Origin: an uncultured Micrococcales bacterium
GTDB lineage: Bacteria > Actinomycetota > Actinomycetes > Actinomycetales > Microbacteriaceae
Direction of reading: 5' to 3'
Length of the DNA stretch: 51,804 bases
NCBI GenBank assembly: GCA_903887175.1
Contig: CAISOV010000066.1
Coordinates: 1-51,804 of the forward strand
Shown here: positions 1-10,889 of the stretch, piece by piece
Numbering within the stretch: position 1 is the stretch's first letter
Layout: every line of letters starts with the position of its first letter
Translations under genes and position numbers: made by a program
Notes under the pieces: model-generated
The model's database searches: none
Told to the model about the DNA's origin: nothing
The model's input: the letters and a program-made list of their open reading frames with translations, nothing else

Positions 1-885
1 ACACGCCCAGATGCACCATTAGGCCGCAAACGCATTATGACGCCCTCGCCAGTGGCGCAAGTGGCACAGGCCGCGGGAATCCCGATGATCAAAACTAAGC
101 AAGTCGATGCCCAGACTATCGAAGCGCTTAGAAGTTTCGATGCAGAACTTGGCGTTATCGTCGCTTATGGGGCGTTGCTTCGCCGCGAAGCGCTGGCGAC
201 GACGACAAAAGGCTGGATCAACATTCACTACAGCCTGCTGCCGCTTTGGCGCGGCGCTGCACCGGTTCAAAACGCTTTGCTAAACGGCGACAAAACCACT
301 GGCGTGTCAGTTTTTCAATTGGACGAGGGCATGGATACCGGCCCGATTTGGCTCAAAGTCCCGGCAGAAGTACAGCCCGATGAGAATGCTGGCGACCTGC
401 TGAAGCGCCTTACCGCGCTTGGCATAAGTGCCCTTTTGCAGGTGTTGCCTGAAATAGCAGCCGGCATTTCTAAACCTAAAGCCCAAGTGATCGGTGCTGA
501 GCCTCTCGCAGTCAAACCAACCCGCGAAGCAGCCAAGATTAGCTTCACCAACTCGGCGATTGACATAGAAAACCTTGTTCGAGCTTTCAACCCAGAGCCT
601 GTGGCCTTTGCATTCATCAGTTCACCGGGCAGCTCAGAACACCACGAAGATCAAGAGTCGTTTCGAATTCTCGCAGCAAGGGCGCTCGGCGCAACCGACT
701 GGGCATCACTCGGCGAAGGCTTCGAGCACACTCCGGGTCTGGTTAAGATTCAAAAAAATCGTGTTTTAGTTCACTGCGGGCAAGGCACCCTGCTTGAGCT
801 CAAAGAAGTTCAACCCGCTGGCAAAAAGCCGATGGCCGCCTCAGACTGGGCTCGTGGCCTGCAGAACGAAGTGATTTTCAACTAA
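1..885 (+). CDS. fmt: Methionyl-tRNA formyltransferase, 5'-truncated by the window edge
   Basis: Frame 1 is open from base 1 (TRPDAPLGRKRIMTPSPVAQ, typical Fmt), so the ATG at 37 is internal; INIHYSLLPLWRGAAPVQNALLNGDKTTGVSVFQLDEGMDTGPI is a formyltransferase core. Confidence 0.95.
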   Translation, partial: TRPDAPLGRKRIMTPSPVAQVAQAAGIPMIKTKQVDAQTIEALRSFDAELGVIVAYGALLRREALATTTKGWINIHYSLLPLWRGAAPVQNALLNGDKTTGVSVFQLDEGMDTGPIWLKVPAEVQPDENAGDLLKRLTALGISALLQVLPEIAAGISKPKAQVIGAEPLAVKPTREAAKISFTNSAIDIENLVRAFNPEPVAFAFISSPGSSEHHEDQESFRILAARALGATDWASLGEGFEHTPGLVKIQKNRVLVHCGQGTLLELKEVQPAGKKPMAASDWARGLQNEVIFN

Positions 886-2450
886 TGAATAACTATGAGC
901 GTCGCTCACCTAATCGAGACAACTCGCGCCGTGACGACCAACCAACCAATAACTCAGCACGCCGAATCAGGCACCGACAAATCAGCTCAAGAAGCATCGC
1001 ATATGAGCTGCTCAACGGTGTCGACCGTGACGATGCTTATGCAAACTTGCTTTTGCCAAAGCTGCTCGACCAAAGCAATCTTTCAAGTCGTGACAGTGCT
1101 TTTGCTCAAGAGCTGGCTTTCGGCACTCTGCGCATGCGCGGCTTTTATGACTCAATCATTGAAAAGTGCGCAAATCGCAGTGTCGGCGAAATCGACTACG
1201 GAGCACTCAACCTCTTGCGTTTAGGTGCCCACCAGCTTCTGGGCATGCGCGTGCCTGCCCACGCGGCTTTGAGCGAAACGGTGAATCAGGCTCGAGCCGA
1301 GCTGAGCTTAGGCTCAGTTGGTTTCGTGAACGGAGTCTTGCGCCGCGTGAGTGAGAAATCACGCGATGAGTGGCTTGAAATCATCACGACAAACCAAAAC
1401 GACAAGAATGAAGTTTTGGCCCGCGAATACTCGCATCCGTCATGGATTATTCGAGCGTTTGCCAAATCACTTGAAAGTGACGGTTACGGCGAACAGCTTG
1501 AAGGGCTGCTCGAAGCCGACAACATTGCGCCGCTGGTGAGCCTAGTGGCGCTGCCCGGCCTAGCCACGGTTGACGACTTGCTCGACGAGGGCTGCGTAAT
1601 GGGCATCGCCAGCCCAATTGGCGTTGAACTGCCTGGCGGCGAACCAAGTGACCTTTATCTGATTCGTTCTGGTCAGGCTCGAGTTCAAGACCAAGGTTCG
1701 CAACTAGCAGCGCTTGCACTTATTGCAGCGCGCGAAGTCGCCCCGAATGAAGAATGGCTCGACCTTTGCGCAGGGCCTGGTGGCAAAGCCGCACTTCTTG
1801 CAGCGGCCGCAGTTGAAGTTGGAGCAGAGTTGGTCTGCAACGAGATCTCTGATCACCGTGCCGTGCTTGTTGAAAAGGCCCTTGAGCGCGTGAACCCAAA
1901 AGTTTATGTTCGAGTTGGCGATGGGCGAGACCTCGGCGCTGAGGCTCCCGAAGGCTTTGACCGCATTCTGCTCGATGCCCCCTGCAGCGGGCTAGGTGCC
2001 CTTCGTCGGCGCCCTGAATCGCGCTGGCGCAAGACTGTGACAGATGTTTCAGAGCTTACAAAGCTGCAAGAAGAACTGTTTGACAGCGCCTGGGCCGGCC
2101 TGAAACCAGGGGGAGTGCTGGCATATGTAACTTGCTCACCTCACTTGGCCGAAACTACTGCCATAGTTGAGCGAGCTCAACACAAAATGGGCGCCGAGTT
2201 AACTGTTCTTGATGCAGTGCCAGTGCTTCAGCAGCTGAACCCATCGCTAAAACTCAACACAGAGCGCAAGACCGTTCAACTTTGGCCACAAATTCACGGC
2301 ACCGATGCCATGTTTATCGCGCTGTTGCAAAAGACTCATGCTGCCGCGGCAGAACTACCCACTGCCAGCGCAGAAGCTATCGATGTGGCAATTGAAGCTA
2401 AGCCCAAGCGTGTAAAACCGCGAACCAAGACAAATCAACCTAAGGTTTAA
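885..2450 (+). CDS. rsmB: 16S rRNA (cytosine-967-C5)-methyltransferase, NusB-like N-terminus plus RsmB methyltransferase
   Basis: LDLCAGPGGKAALLA SAM motif, LLDAPCSGLGALRRRPESRWR, TCSPH; TAATG overlap with fmt. Confidence 0.93.
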   Translation: MNNYERRSPNRDNSRRDDQPTNNSARRIRHRQISSRSIAYELLNGVDRDDAYANLLLPKLLDQSNLSSRDSAFAQELAFGTLRMRGFYDSIIEKCANRSVGEIDYGALNLLRLGAHQLLGMRVPAHAALSETVNQARAELSLGSVGFVNGVLRRVSEKSRDEWLEIITTNQNDKNEVLAREYSHPSWIIRAFAKSLESDGYGEQLEGLLEADNIAPLVSLVALPGLATVDDLLDEGCVMGIASPIGVELPGGEPSDLYLIRSGQARVQDQGSQLAALALIAAREVAPNEEWLDLCAGPGGKAALLAAAAVEVGAELVCNEISDHRAVLVEKALERVNPKVYVRVGDGRDLGAEAPEGFDRILLDAPCSGLGALRRRPESRWRKTVTDVSELTKLQEELFDSAWAGLKPGGVLAYVTCSPHLAETTAIVERAQHKMGAELTVLDAVPVLQQLNPSLKLNTERKTVQLWPQIHGTDAMFIALLQKTHAAAAELPTASAEAIDVAIEAKPKRVKPRTKTNQPKV

Positions 2451-2452
2451 GC

Positions 2453-3124
2453 ATGTCTGCACGCATTAACCCGAGCATTCTTTCGGCCGACTTCGTGAAC
2501 TTTGAGCGCGATTTCGCCTCAATCGCGGGGGCCGACCTGATACACGTTGACGTGATGGACAACCACTTTGTGCCAAACCTAACCTTTGGTCAACCGATGG
2601 TTGCTCGAATGCAGCAAGTCACACCACTGCCACTTGACGTTCACCTGATGATTGAAAACCCCGAGCGCTGGGCTGTCGGATACGCCGAGGCTGGGGTTTT
2701 TTCGGTAACTTTTCACGCCGAAGCAACCGAAAACCCGATTGAGGTTGCTCGCAACATTCGCGCGGCTGGGGCTCGTGCCGGCGTAGCCCTGAAGCCTGGC
2801 ACCGATGTCGACCCTTATCTCGAGATGCTCGCAGAGTTCGACCAGCTGCTGATCATGACCGTTGAACCTGGTTTTGGCGGCCAGTCGCTCATCGAACACA
2901 CTCTTGCAAAAGTGACTAAAGCGCGCCGAAAAATTGATCAAGAGGCTTTAGATGTTTGGCTGCAGGTTGATGGCGGCATCGACGAAGGCAACATAGAACG
3001 AGTCGCGCAACTTGGCGCAGACACTTTTGTTGCGGGCAGTGCAGTTTTTAAAGCAACAGACCGAGACGCCCAGATTCAACGTTTGCGCAACCTTGCAAAC
3101 GCTGGAATTTCGCACCGCCACTAA
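2453..3124 (+). CDS. rpe: Ribulose-phosphate 3-epimerase
   Basis: INPSILSADF, HVDVMDNHFVPNLTFG, MTVEPGFGGQ, VDGGI motifs. Confidence 0.96.
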   Translation: MSARINPSILSADFVNFERDFASIAGADLIHVDVMDNHFVPNLTFGQPMVARMQQVTPLPLDVHLMIENPERWAVGYAEAGVFSVTFHAEATENPIEVARNIRAAGARAGVALKPGTDVDPYLEMLAEFDQLLIMTVEPGFGGQSLIEHTLAKVTKARRKIDQEALDVWLQVDGGIDEGNIERVAQLGADTFVAGSAVFKATDRDAQIQRLRNLANAGISHRH

Positions 3125-3213
3125 CTAGCATCGCGCCAGCCATAGGGTTTGCAGGTGCACAAAGCTGGCTGTTTCTCGCCCAAACCGACGCGCCCCTCGG
3201 GTAACCTATAAAC

Positions 3214-3477
3214 ATGAAATCTTTTGAACAGTTATTTGCCGAAATCGGTGAAAAAGCTGCTGCCCGCCCTGAAGGCTCAAGCACGGTAACGGCTCTTGAT
3301 GCTGGCGTGCATGCCATTGGCAAAAAGATTGTTGAAGAGGCCGCAGAAGTCTGGATGGCCGCTGAACATGAAGGCAACGACCGCACTGCCGAAGAGATTG
3401 CACAACTTATCTATTGGCTTCAGGTGATGATGCAGGCCAAAGGCATAAGCCTTTCAGAGGTTGAGCACAACCTTTAA
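3214..3477 (+). CDS. hisE: Phosphoribosyl-ATP pyrophosphatase
   Basis: 87 aa, [19 protein letters not shown] signature; adjacent to hisG. Confidence 0.94.
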   Translation: MKSFEQLFAEIGEKAAARPEGSSTVTALDAGVHAIGKKIVEEAAEVWMAAEHEGNDRTAEEIAQLIYWLQVMMQAKGISLSEVEHNL

Positions 3478-3556
3478 AAGCCAGTCGGATGGCCCGACAA
3501 GCATTCGGTTTTCTATAAAAATTTCAAAAGTTTAACCAACAAGAAAGATTCAAATC

Positions 3557-4396
3557 GTGTTAAAAATCGCTGTGCCAAACAAGGGCATTTTGTCTGAGGC
3601 AGCAATCGCCATGCTCAAAGATGCAGGCTATGCGACTCGACGCGACACTAAAGACCTTCACATTGTTGATGCAGAGAACAACATTGAGTTTTTCTACCTT
3701 CGCCCGCGTGACATTGCCACCTATGTAGGTTCAGGCAGTCTCGACGCCGGCTTCACCGGTTTAGACCTCTTGCTTGACAGTCGATCACAAGCTCTGTCGG
3801 TTGCAGACCTAAAGTTTGGAGCCTCAACTTTTCGTTTCGCTGGCCCCGCTGGCAAGTTCAAAAGCATCAGCGATCTCGCTGGCAAGCGGGTGGCCACTGC
3901 ATACCCTGATTTGGTTGAAGACTATCTTGCCAAGGCCGGCGTGAAGGTAACACTAGTTGCACTCGACGGCGCTGTCGAAGTGGCAGTTCGCCTTGGAGTG
4001 GCCGATGCTGTGGCCGATGTCGTATCGACTGGAACCACTTTGCGCCAAGCTGGTTTAGAGATTTTTGGTGAAGTGATGCTCGAAAGCTCAGCCCACCTGA
4101 TTGCCGCACCAGGAAAAACCGATTTGACCACGCAACTGCTTCGGCGTCTAAATGGTGTTCTGGTTGCCCGTGAATACGTAATTTTTGACTACGACTGCCC
4201 TGCTGACTTGGTTGAGCAGGCCTCGACCATCACGCCAGGCATCGAATCGCCAACGGTTAGCCCACTGCGTGACCCAGAGTGGGTAGCCGTGCGTGCATTG
4301 GTCAAATCTGGCGAAACCAATGCCAAGATGGACGCCCTATATGAACTTGGCGCAAGAGCCATTCTGGTTAGCGCTATTCACGCTGCGAGAATCTAG
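3557..4396 (+). CDS. hisG: ATP phosphoribosyltransferase, GTG start
   Basis: LKIAVPNKGILSEAAIAML..., DAVADVVSTGTTLRQAGLEIFGEVMLESSAHLI. Confidence 0.95.
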   Translation: MLKIAVPNKGILSEAAIAMLKDAGYATRRDTKDLHIVDAENNIEFFYLRPRDIATYVGSGSLDAGFTGLDLLLDSRSQALSVADLKFGASTFRFAGPAGKFKSISDLAGKRVATAYPDLVEDYLAKAGVKVTLVALDGAVEVAVRLGVADAVADVVSTGTTLRQAGLEIFGEVMLESSAHLIAAPGKTDLTTQLLRRLNGVLVAREYVIFDYDCPADLVEQASTITPGIESPTVSPLRDPEWVAVRALVKSGETNAKMDALYELGARAILVSAIHAARI

Positions 4397-4402
4397 TCGT
4401 TT

Positions 4403-5164
4403 ATGTCACTTTCGGTTCGTGTGATTCCATGTCTCGACGTGGCTGATGCGCGCGTGGTTAAGGGAGTCAACTTTTTGAACCTTCGTGACGCGGGTGACCC
4501 AATCGAACTTGCGGCCAAATATTATGACGATGGCGCTGACGAGCTAACTTTTCTTGACGTGCACGCAACTGTTGACAACCGTTCAACTATGTATGACCTG
4601 GTGACAAAATGTGCCGAGCAGGTGTTTATTCCACTAACCGTAGGCGGTGGCATTCGCGAGGTCGATGACGTTGCACGGCTTTTAGGCGCAGGCGCAGACA
4701 AAGTTTCTGTTGGCAGCGCAGGCATAGCGAACCCGCAACTTTTGAGTTCGATCGCCGAGCGTTTTGGCAACCAGGTGTTGGTGATTTCACTTGACTTGAA
4801 GCGATCACCAAAAACCGAATCTGGGTTTGTGGTAACCACTCATGGGGGCCGCAATGAGACCGAACTTGATGCATTGCAGTGGGTTGCTAAAACTCTTGAA
4901 CTTGGTGCGGGGGAGCTGCTCGTGAACTCGATCGACGCTGATGGCACTCGGGCCGGCTTTGACGGTGAAATGTTGCGGGCCATTCGTGAAATCAGCGACG
5001 TTCCGGTTATCGCTTCGGGTGGTGCCGGCCAGGCCAGCGACTTTGCGCAGGCCGCAGCGGCGGGTGCTGATGCAATTCTTGCAGCTTCGATTTTTCACGA
5101 GGGTTCGGTGAGCATTGCTCAAGCCAAGGCCGCCCTTAAAACTGAGGGGTATCTAGTTCGATGA
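4403..5164 (+). CDS. hisF: Imidazole glycerol phosphate synthase cyclase subunit
   Basis: [49 protein letters not shown]. Confidence 0.96.
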   Translation: MSLSVRVIPCLDVADARVVKGVNFLNLRDAGDPIELAAKYYDDGADELTFLDVHATVDNRSTMYDLVTKCAEQVFIPLTVGGGIREVDDVARLLGAGADKVSVGSAGIANPQLLSSIAERFGNQVLVISLDLKRSPKTESGFVVTTHGGRNETELDALQWVAKTLELGAGELLVNSIDADGTRAGFDGEMLRAIREISDVPVIASGGAGQASDFAQAAAAGADAILAASIFHEGSVSIAQAKAALKTEGYLVR

Positions 5165-5535
5165 CTATCGTGCCTAAATTTTCAAAAGAGAACATCGCCT
5201 CGCTCAAGTTCGATAGCGCGGGTCTTATTGCCGCGATTATTCAGAGCGTCGAATCAAAACGCGTGCTGATGATGGCATGGATGAACGCAGAGTCACTGGC
5301 ACTAACCCTTGACCGTGGTGAAACTGTTTTTTGGTCGCGCTCACGCCAAGAGCTCTGGCACAAAGGCGCCACATCGGGCAACACGCAGTTGGTTCACAGC
5401 ATCGAGATTGACTGCGATTCAGACACTTTATTGATTTTTGTCTCTGAGGCGGGCCCAGCTTGCCACAACGGCACAGAATCTTGTTTCGATACCCAAATCA
5501 TTTATTCCGACCTTGAACCAGAGACAAAATCATGA
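5161..5535 (+). CDS. hisI: Phosphoribosyl-AMP cyclohydrolase
   Basis: [44 protein letters not shown] overlap with hisF. Confidence 0.95.
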   Translation: MTIVPKFSKENIASLKFDSAGLIAAIIQSVESKRVLMMAWMNAESLALTLDRGETVFWSRSRQELWHKGATSGNTQLVHSIEIDCDSDTLLIFVSEAGPACHNGTESCFDTQIIYSDLEPETKS

Positions 5536-7085
5536 GCCTAAACCTTAGTCTCGAGCAGGCACGCACGCTCGCAAAAAACCACCGTGTGGTTCCTATTATC
5601 GAAACCTTGTTTTCAGGAACAGAGACCCCGTTGTCGATTTTCGAGAAACTGGCCAGTGACGTTCCTGGAAGTTTTTTGCTCGAATCAGCCGAACAGGGGG
5701 TTTGGGCTCGCTACAGCTTCATCGGCGTTAAGAATCGCGGCATGCTGATGCAGTCGAGCACGGCCACTGGCGCAGGTGAAGTGCGGTGGGTTTCTAAATC
5801 TGGGGCAAGCCCTTTGCCAGATGCAAGTTGTGGCCCTTTAGCCAGCACAGCGATTGCTGCTGTTGACCAGATTCAAAAGGCTTGGACCACCGCACCAATC
5901 GATGGAGTTCCGCCGCTCACTTCTGGTTTGGTTGGAGTCATGGGTTGGAACTTGATTCGCGAAATCGAGAACCTGCCAAACCGGCCCAAACCAGATTTTG
6001 ATAGCCCAATCTTGGCGCTTGCAATGTTCGAAGATTTGGTGATTGTCGATCACTTAACCAGCAGCTTGTTACTAGTAGCAAATATCTTTATCGAAGAAGA
6101 TTCAGATTTTGATGCGGCCTATGAAGAGGCAATTCAGCGAATATCGGCGCTTCGAAACGGCATTGCCGAGCCGACACCGGTTCACCTTGCAGATCTAAAT
6201 CTAAATACTGATCTGAATCCGAAGCACCGGGTCAGCAAAGACGAGTTTCTCGACTGGGTTGAAAAGTCTAAGCATTACGTGCGCATCGGTGACGTGTTCC
6301 AGGTGGTTATCTCGCAGCGGTTCGACGCTGAATGCTTGGCGACCCCGCTTGAGGTCTATCGGGTGCTACGAGCACTAAACCCTAGCCCGTATATGTACCT
6401 CTTAAATTTCGATGATGAAGCCGGCCCCTATGCCGTTGTTGGTTCATCACCAGAGGCACTGGTCAAAGTTCAGGGCAAACGAGCCATTACGCACCCGATA
6501 GCAGGTTCACGACCCAGAGGCGCCGACGTCGATATTGACAACGCCAACGCCGAGTCGTTGCTAGCCGATGCCAAAGAGAAATCTGAGCACCTCATGCTGG
6601 TTGACCTTGCTCGAAATGACCTTTTGAAGGTTTGTGAGCCAAGCTCGGTGAATGTAACAGAGTTCATGAAAATTGAGCGTTACAGCCACATCATGCACTT
6701 GGTTTCAACCGTTGAAGGAACAGTGCGCGACGACCAAAGTGCTGTTGACGTTTTCAAAGCAACTTTTCCGGCCGGCACTCTAAGTGGCGCGCCTAAACCT
6801 CGCGCTCTTGAGATTATCGACGAGCTAGAAGTTTCTGACCGCGGCGTCTATGGTGGTGTCGTTGGCTACTTTGACTTTGCCGGCAACGCAGACCTTGCCA
6901 TTGCAATTCGAAGCGCCTTTATTCGCGACGGTCGAGCTTATGTGCAGGCTGGTGCCGGCCTAGTGCTTGACTCTGTGCCTGAAAGTGAATACCTCGAGAC
7001 TGTTGCCAAGGCGGGGGCACCGATGCGTGCTGTTTTCGCTGCTAATAGCATCGCGAAGGCCAACAAAACTGACGGGGCGAACTAG
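5532..7085 (+). CDS. trpE: Anthranilate synthase component I
   Basis: N-terminal [60 protein letters not shown] overlap with hisI. Confidence 0.95.
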   Translation: MSLNLSLEQARTLAKNHRVVPIIETLFSGTETPLSIFEKLASDVPGSFLLESAEQGVWARYSFIGVKNRGMLMQSSTATGAGEVRWVSKSGASPLPDASCGPLASTAIAAVDQIQKAWTTAPIDGVPPLTSGLVGVMGWNLIREIENLPNRPKPDFDSPILALAMFEDLVIVDHLTSSLLLVANIFIEEDSDFDAAYEEAIQRISALRNGIAEPTPVHLADLNLNTDLNPKHRVSKDEFLDWVEKSKHYVRIGDVFQVVISQRFDAECLATPLEVYRVLRALNPSPYMYLLNFDDEAGPYAVVGSSPEALVKVQGKRAITHPIAGSRPRGADVDIDNANAESLLADAKEKSEHLMLVDLARNDLLKVCEPSSVNVTEFMKIERYSHIMHLVSTVEGTVRDDQSAVDVFKATFPAGTLSGAPKPRALEIIDELEVSDRGVYGGVVGYFDFAGNADLAIAIRSAFIRDGRAYVQAGAGLVLDSVPESEYLETVAKAGAPMRAVFAANSIAKANKTDGAN

Positions 7086-7086
7086 C

Positions 7087-7656
7087 TTGTCGCGACGCTT
7101 TCTAACTCTGTGGCTGGTTCTCAATTCGGTCGCTCTTATCTTTGCTGGTCAAACCTGGTGGCAGTTGCAAATCAACACGGGTGATCAAATCACCACCGTT
7201 ACCGGCACCGGGTTCGACGCTGATCGGTCAATATCTGCCATATTGATGTTCAGCTTGGCGGCTTGGCTTTTTGTTGCTTTTTCACGCGGATGGACGGCCG
7301 TGGTCATTTCAGCCGCAGCTGGCGCCGCATCGCTTTTGTTGATTGCCACAACTGTGGGTAATTTTCTTAGTGAAAACATTGGTGGAATTTCGAGCAACAT
7401 CGAAACTCACACCGGCATCGCCGTTGATCCGATACTTTCTGAAAACGTCAAAGATCAAATCACTGGTCAGTTGCAGATTTGGAGCTGGCTGGGTCTGCTT
7501 AGTCTGCTACTTCTAGCTGGCATCCAGCTGATTTTTGCAATCAAATATCGAGGGTGGGCGCGAATCGCCAAGCCACGCGGGGATCGCACGAAATCGAAGC
7601 AAGAATCTGTGGCTGCCGACGACACTATTTCGCTTTGGGACGCCCAGCGAGGCTAG
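7087..7656 (+). CDS. Trp biosynthesis-associated membrane protein (TrpMP family), probable TTG start at 7087
   Basis: LSRRFLTLWLVLNSVALIFAGQTWWQL..., several TM segments, located between trpE and trpC as in other Actinobacteria; the ORF-track start at 6967 overlaps trpE and is unlikely. Confidence 0.8.
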   Translation: MSRRFLTLWLVLNSVALIFAGQTWWQLQINTGDQITTVTGTGFDADRSISAILMFSLAAWLFVAFSRGWTAVVISAAAGAASLLLIATTVGNFLSENIGGISSNIETHTGIAVDPILSENVKDQITGQLQIWSWLGLLSLLLLAGIQLIFAIKYRGWARIAKPRGDRTKSKQESVAADDTISLWDAQRG

Positions 7657-7759
7657 CCATACCAACCAATTAGGCTCGAACAAGCTCGCGTTCAAATCAA
7701 GATTTCGCGGGCGATGACCTCGTTGAGCTTTGATAAGATTTTAGAGAAGAAAGGTAATC

Positions 7760-7990
7760 ATGATCGATCACAGCATTGAACCAGGCCACGGAGACTCAGT
7801 TGCTTCTTGGACAACCGTAATCATCATCATGGTCGCCGTCACCGCAGGCACCATCTTCTTTTGGCTTGAACAGCCTGTGTTGGTTTATGCATCTGGCGCG
7901 CTAGTAATCGCTGCACTTTTTGTCGGCTGGTATCTCAAGCGTGCTGGCTATGGCGTTGGTGGCTCGAAGTCAAAAGGCGCCGGTCACTAA
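7760..7990 (+). CDS. Small two-TM protein resembling the actinobacterial HGxxPAAW family
   Basis: 76 aa; GHGDSVASWTTVIIIMVAVTAGTIFFWL with two hydrophobic helices; upstream of and abutting trpC. Confidence 0.75.
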   Translation: MIDHSIEPGHGDSVASWTTVIIIMVAVTAGTIFFWLEQPVLVYASGALVIAALFVGWYLKRAGYGVGGSKSKGAGH

Positions 7991-8764
7991 TTGCTTGAGG
8001 AACTCTATGCGGGTTCCGTTGCAGATGCCGCACGTCGTGCCGAAACAATTTCGGCAAAACACCTTGAAAGTGCAGCACTGGCATCGAGCCCTGCGCTTGA
8101 CGCTCTAAGTTTCTTAGCAGCCGCAGACCACATCAAAGTTTTAGCAGAGGTTAAGCGAGCGAGCCCTTCAAAAGGTCAAATGGCCGACATTGCTGACCCA
8201 GCGGCGTTGGCCACCACCTATGCGCTAAATGGTGCAAGTGCAATCAGTGTGCTGACCGAAGAGCGACGTTTCAAAGGAACACTTGAAGACCTCGTAGCTG
8301 TTCGTGCCGCTGTAGGGGTTCCACTATTGCGCAAAGATTTCATTGCTAACGAATATCAGATTCTTGAGGCGCGAGCTGCCGGCGCTGACATAGTGCTTCT
8401 GATTGTTGCTGGCCTATCTCAAAAAGACATTGCGCGACTCAAACACTTCGTTGAAGAACTCGGCATGACCGCTTTTATCGAAACCCACAGCGCTGACGAA
8501 GTTTCGCGTGCCCTAGATGCAGACGCCAAGTTACTTGGCATCAACGCTCGAGACCTTTCAACGTTTGAAACCGATCGCAACCTTTTTGCCAAACTGGCGC
8601 CGATGATCCCAAGCGGCATCATCAAAATTGCCGAATCTGCGGTGCGAACCGTTGAAGACGTAGTTAACTATCGCCAGGGTGGTGCCGATGTCGTTTTGGT
8701 TGGTGAGGCTCTCGTCACAAATGATGCAGCCAGCCTGCTCAAAGCCTTCACTAACGTTCGATAA
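7991..8764 (+). CDS. trpC: Indole-3-glycerol-phosphate synthase, TTG start
   Basis: [59 protein letters not shown]. Confidence 0.95.
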   Translation: MLEELYAGSVADAARRAETISAKHLESAALASSPALDALSFLAAADHIKVLAEVKRASPSKGQMADIADPAALATTYALNGASAISVLTEERRFKGTLEDLVAVRAAVGVPLLRKDFIANEYQILEARAAGADIVLLIVAGLSQKDIARLKHFVEELGMTAFIETHSADEVSRALDADAKLLGINARDLSTFETDRNLFAKLAPMIPSGIIKIAESAVRTVEDVVNYRQGGADVVLVGEALVTNDAASLLKAFTNVR

Positions 8765-8813
8765 AACCGCTGCTAAGACGCAGTAACACTTTCAAGAAAG
8801 TAAAGTTAAACCT

Positions 8814-10025
8814 ATGTCTGAACAACCGCTAAGAAGTCACGTTGGGCCGTATTTTGGCGAATTCGGTGGCCGCTTTGTTCCTGAGTCGCTGATAGCTGCA
8901 CTTGACCAGCTTGAGGCAACCTACAACTTTGCCAAAAATGACCCGGAGTTTGCGCTTGAATTAGCAGAACTGCACCGAACCTACACCGGTCGGCCTTCAA
9001 TCATTACCGAGGTTCCAAAGTTTGCTAGCCACGCAGGCGACGTGCGGGTTTTTCTCAAGCGCGAAGACTTGAACCACACCGGTTCACACAAGATTAATAA
9101 CGTAATCGGGCAAGCCTTGCTCACCAAACGCATGGGAAAAACCCGCGTGATTGCTGAGACTGGTGCTGGCCAACACGGTGTTGCAACGGCGACAGCAGCA
9201 GCCTTGTTTGGTCTCGAGTGCGTCGTTTATATGGGCAAGGTTGACACCGAGCGCCAAGCCCTGAACGTCGCACGCATGCGCCTGCTTGGCGCCGAAGTTG
9301 TTCCAGTGACCACTGGCACGGCAACTTTAAAAGATGCCATCAACGAGGCGCTGCGCGACTGGGTTGCCAACGTTGACAACACGCACTATCTATTAGGTAC
9401 TGTCGCTGGGCCGCACCCGTTCCCAACTATGGTGCGCGATTTTCACAGCGTTATCGGTAACGAAGCTCGCCAACAGATGCTCGACGAATTTGGTTTCTTG
9501 CCAGATGTCGTTGCGGCCTGCATCGGTGGCGGTTCAAACGCAATTGGTATTTTTCACGCTTTTCTCGATGACGAATCAGTGCGCCTGCTTGGCTTTGAAG
9601 CTGCCGGCGACGGCATCGACACCCCGCGTCACGCAGCAACACTCAATAAGGGCCGCCCAGGCGTTTTGCATGGTGCGCGCAGCTACATGTTGCAGAACGA
9701 AGATGGCCAAACCCAAGACAGTCACTCAATCTCGGCTGGGCTTGACTACCCGGGTGTTGGCCCAGAACACTCTTGGCTCAAAGACCTCGGTCGTGCTGAA
9801 TATCGAGGCATCACCGATGACGAGGCCATGCAGGCACTTCGCTTGCTGTCAAGAACCGAAGGAATCATTCCTGCCATTGAAACTGCACACGCACTTGCCG
9901 GCGTTCTAAAGCTAGGCAAAGAGTTGCCAACAGGTTCATCAATTTTGGTGAATCTCAGTGGCCGTGGCGACAAAGACATGGAGACCGCCGCTCGTTACTT
10001 TGATCTGATCGATTCGAAAGGCTAA
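8814..10025 (+). CDS. trpB: Tryptophan synthase beta chain
   Basis: [30 protein letters not shown] (PLP lysine), [20 protein letters not shown]. Confidence 0.97.
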   Translation: MSEQPLRSHVGPYFGEFGGRFVPESLIAALDQLEATYNFAKNDPEFALELAELHRTYTGRPSIITEVPKFASHAGDVRVFLKREDLNHTGSHKINNVIGQALLTKRMGKTRVIAETGAGQHGVATATAAALFGLECVVYMGKVDTERQALNVARMRLLGAEVVPVTTGTATLKDAINEALRDWVANVDNTHYLLGTVAGPHPFPTMVRDFHSVIGNEARQQMLDEFGFLPDVVAACIGGGSNAIGIFHAFLDDESVRLLGFEAAGDGIDTPRHAATLNKGRPGVLHGARSYMLQNEDGQTQDSHSISAGLDYPGVGPEHSWLKDLGRAEYRGITDDEAMQALRLLSRTEGIIPAIETAHALAGVLKLGKELPTGSSILVNLSGRGDKDMETAARYFDLIDSKG

Positions 10026-10029
10026 CCGC

Positions 10030-10830
10030 GTGCCAAATAGCAGCAGCCTAACCGCTAGGCGCCTCAAAGCTAACCGTGACGCCGGCAAAGGTTCACTTGT
10101 TGGATATTTTCCGGCAGGCTACCCGAGTGTGCAAGGCGCAATCGATGCCGCCATCACAATGTGTCAAAACGGCGTTGACGTTCTCGAAGTGGGTGTGCCT
10201 TATAGCGACCCAGTTATGGATGGCCCAGTCATTCAAGAAGCCACCCAGGCAGCACTCGATGCAGGCTTTCGCCTGAAAGATGTCTTTGCAACGGTCAAAG
10301 CAATCACAGAGGCTGTCGACACCCCGGTTTTAGTGATGACCTATTGGAACCCTGTGCTTCAGTATGGCGTTGAGCGTTTTGCTGCCGACTTGGCAGCGGC
10401 CGGCGGCGCTGGCCTGATTACCCCAGACTTGATCCCTGATGAAGCTGGGCAGTGGCTAGAGGCCTCAGAGAAGCACAACTTAGACAGAGTCTTTTTGGCA
10501 ACCCCGACTTCGAGTGACGAGCGCCTTCAACGCGCAAGTGAACTTAGCCGAGGTTTCGTTTATTCGGTTTCAACAATGGGCATCACTGGCGCCCGCGAAG
10601 AAGTTGATCAGCTAGCTAGGGGAGTTGTGGCTGGAGTTCGCAGAGTTTCGCCAGAACAAAACACCTGTGTGGGAATCGGCATTTCGACCGCCAATCAGGT
10701 CACCGAAGTTAATGATTACAGTGATGGCGCCATTGTTGGTTCTGCTTTTGTGCGGGCCTATCAAAATGGCGGCCTCGATGCCCTCAAGCAAAAAGTTCAA
10801 GAGCTGAGCGCAAATCTTAATAAGCACTAA
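10030..10830 (+). CDS. trpA: Tryptophan synthase alpha chain, GTG start
   Basis: LVGYFPAGYP, DVLEVGVPYSDPVMDGPVIQEA, TPDLIPDEAG, VYSVSTMGITGAR. Confidence 0.96.
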   Translation: MPNSSSLTARRLKANRDAGKGSLVGYFPAGYPSVQGAIDAAITMCQNGVDVLEVGVPYSDPVMDGPVIQEATQAALDAGFRLKDVFATVKAITEAVDTPVLVMTYWNPVLQYGVERFAADLAAAGGAGLITPDLIPDEAGQWLEASEKHNLDRVFLATPTSSDERLQRASELSRGFVYSVSTMGITGAREEVDQLARGVVAGVRRVSPEQNTCVGIGISTANQVTEVNDYSDGAIVGSAFVRAYQNGGLDALKQKVQELSANLNKH

Positions 10831-10889
10831 AAACGAACTTTTCGAAAGCATTTGCCAAGTAGCATATTTAGAAATAGCAAAGGATACCC

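Noticed and set aside
6967-7086. Extended N-terminus of the TrpMP ORF overlapping trpE
   Set aside because: The extension is out of frame over conserved trpE sequence; TTG at 7087 just after the trpE stop is a better start.
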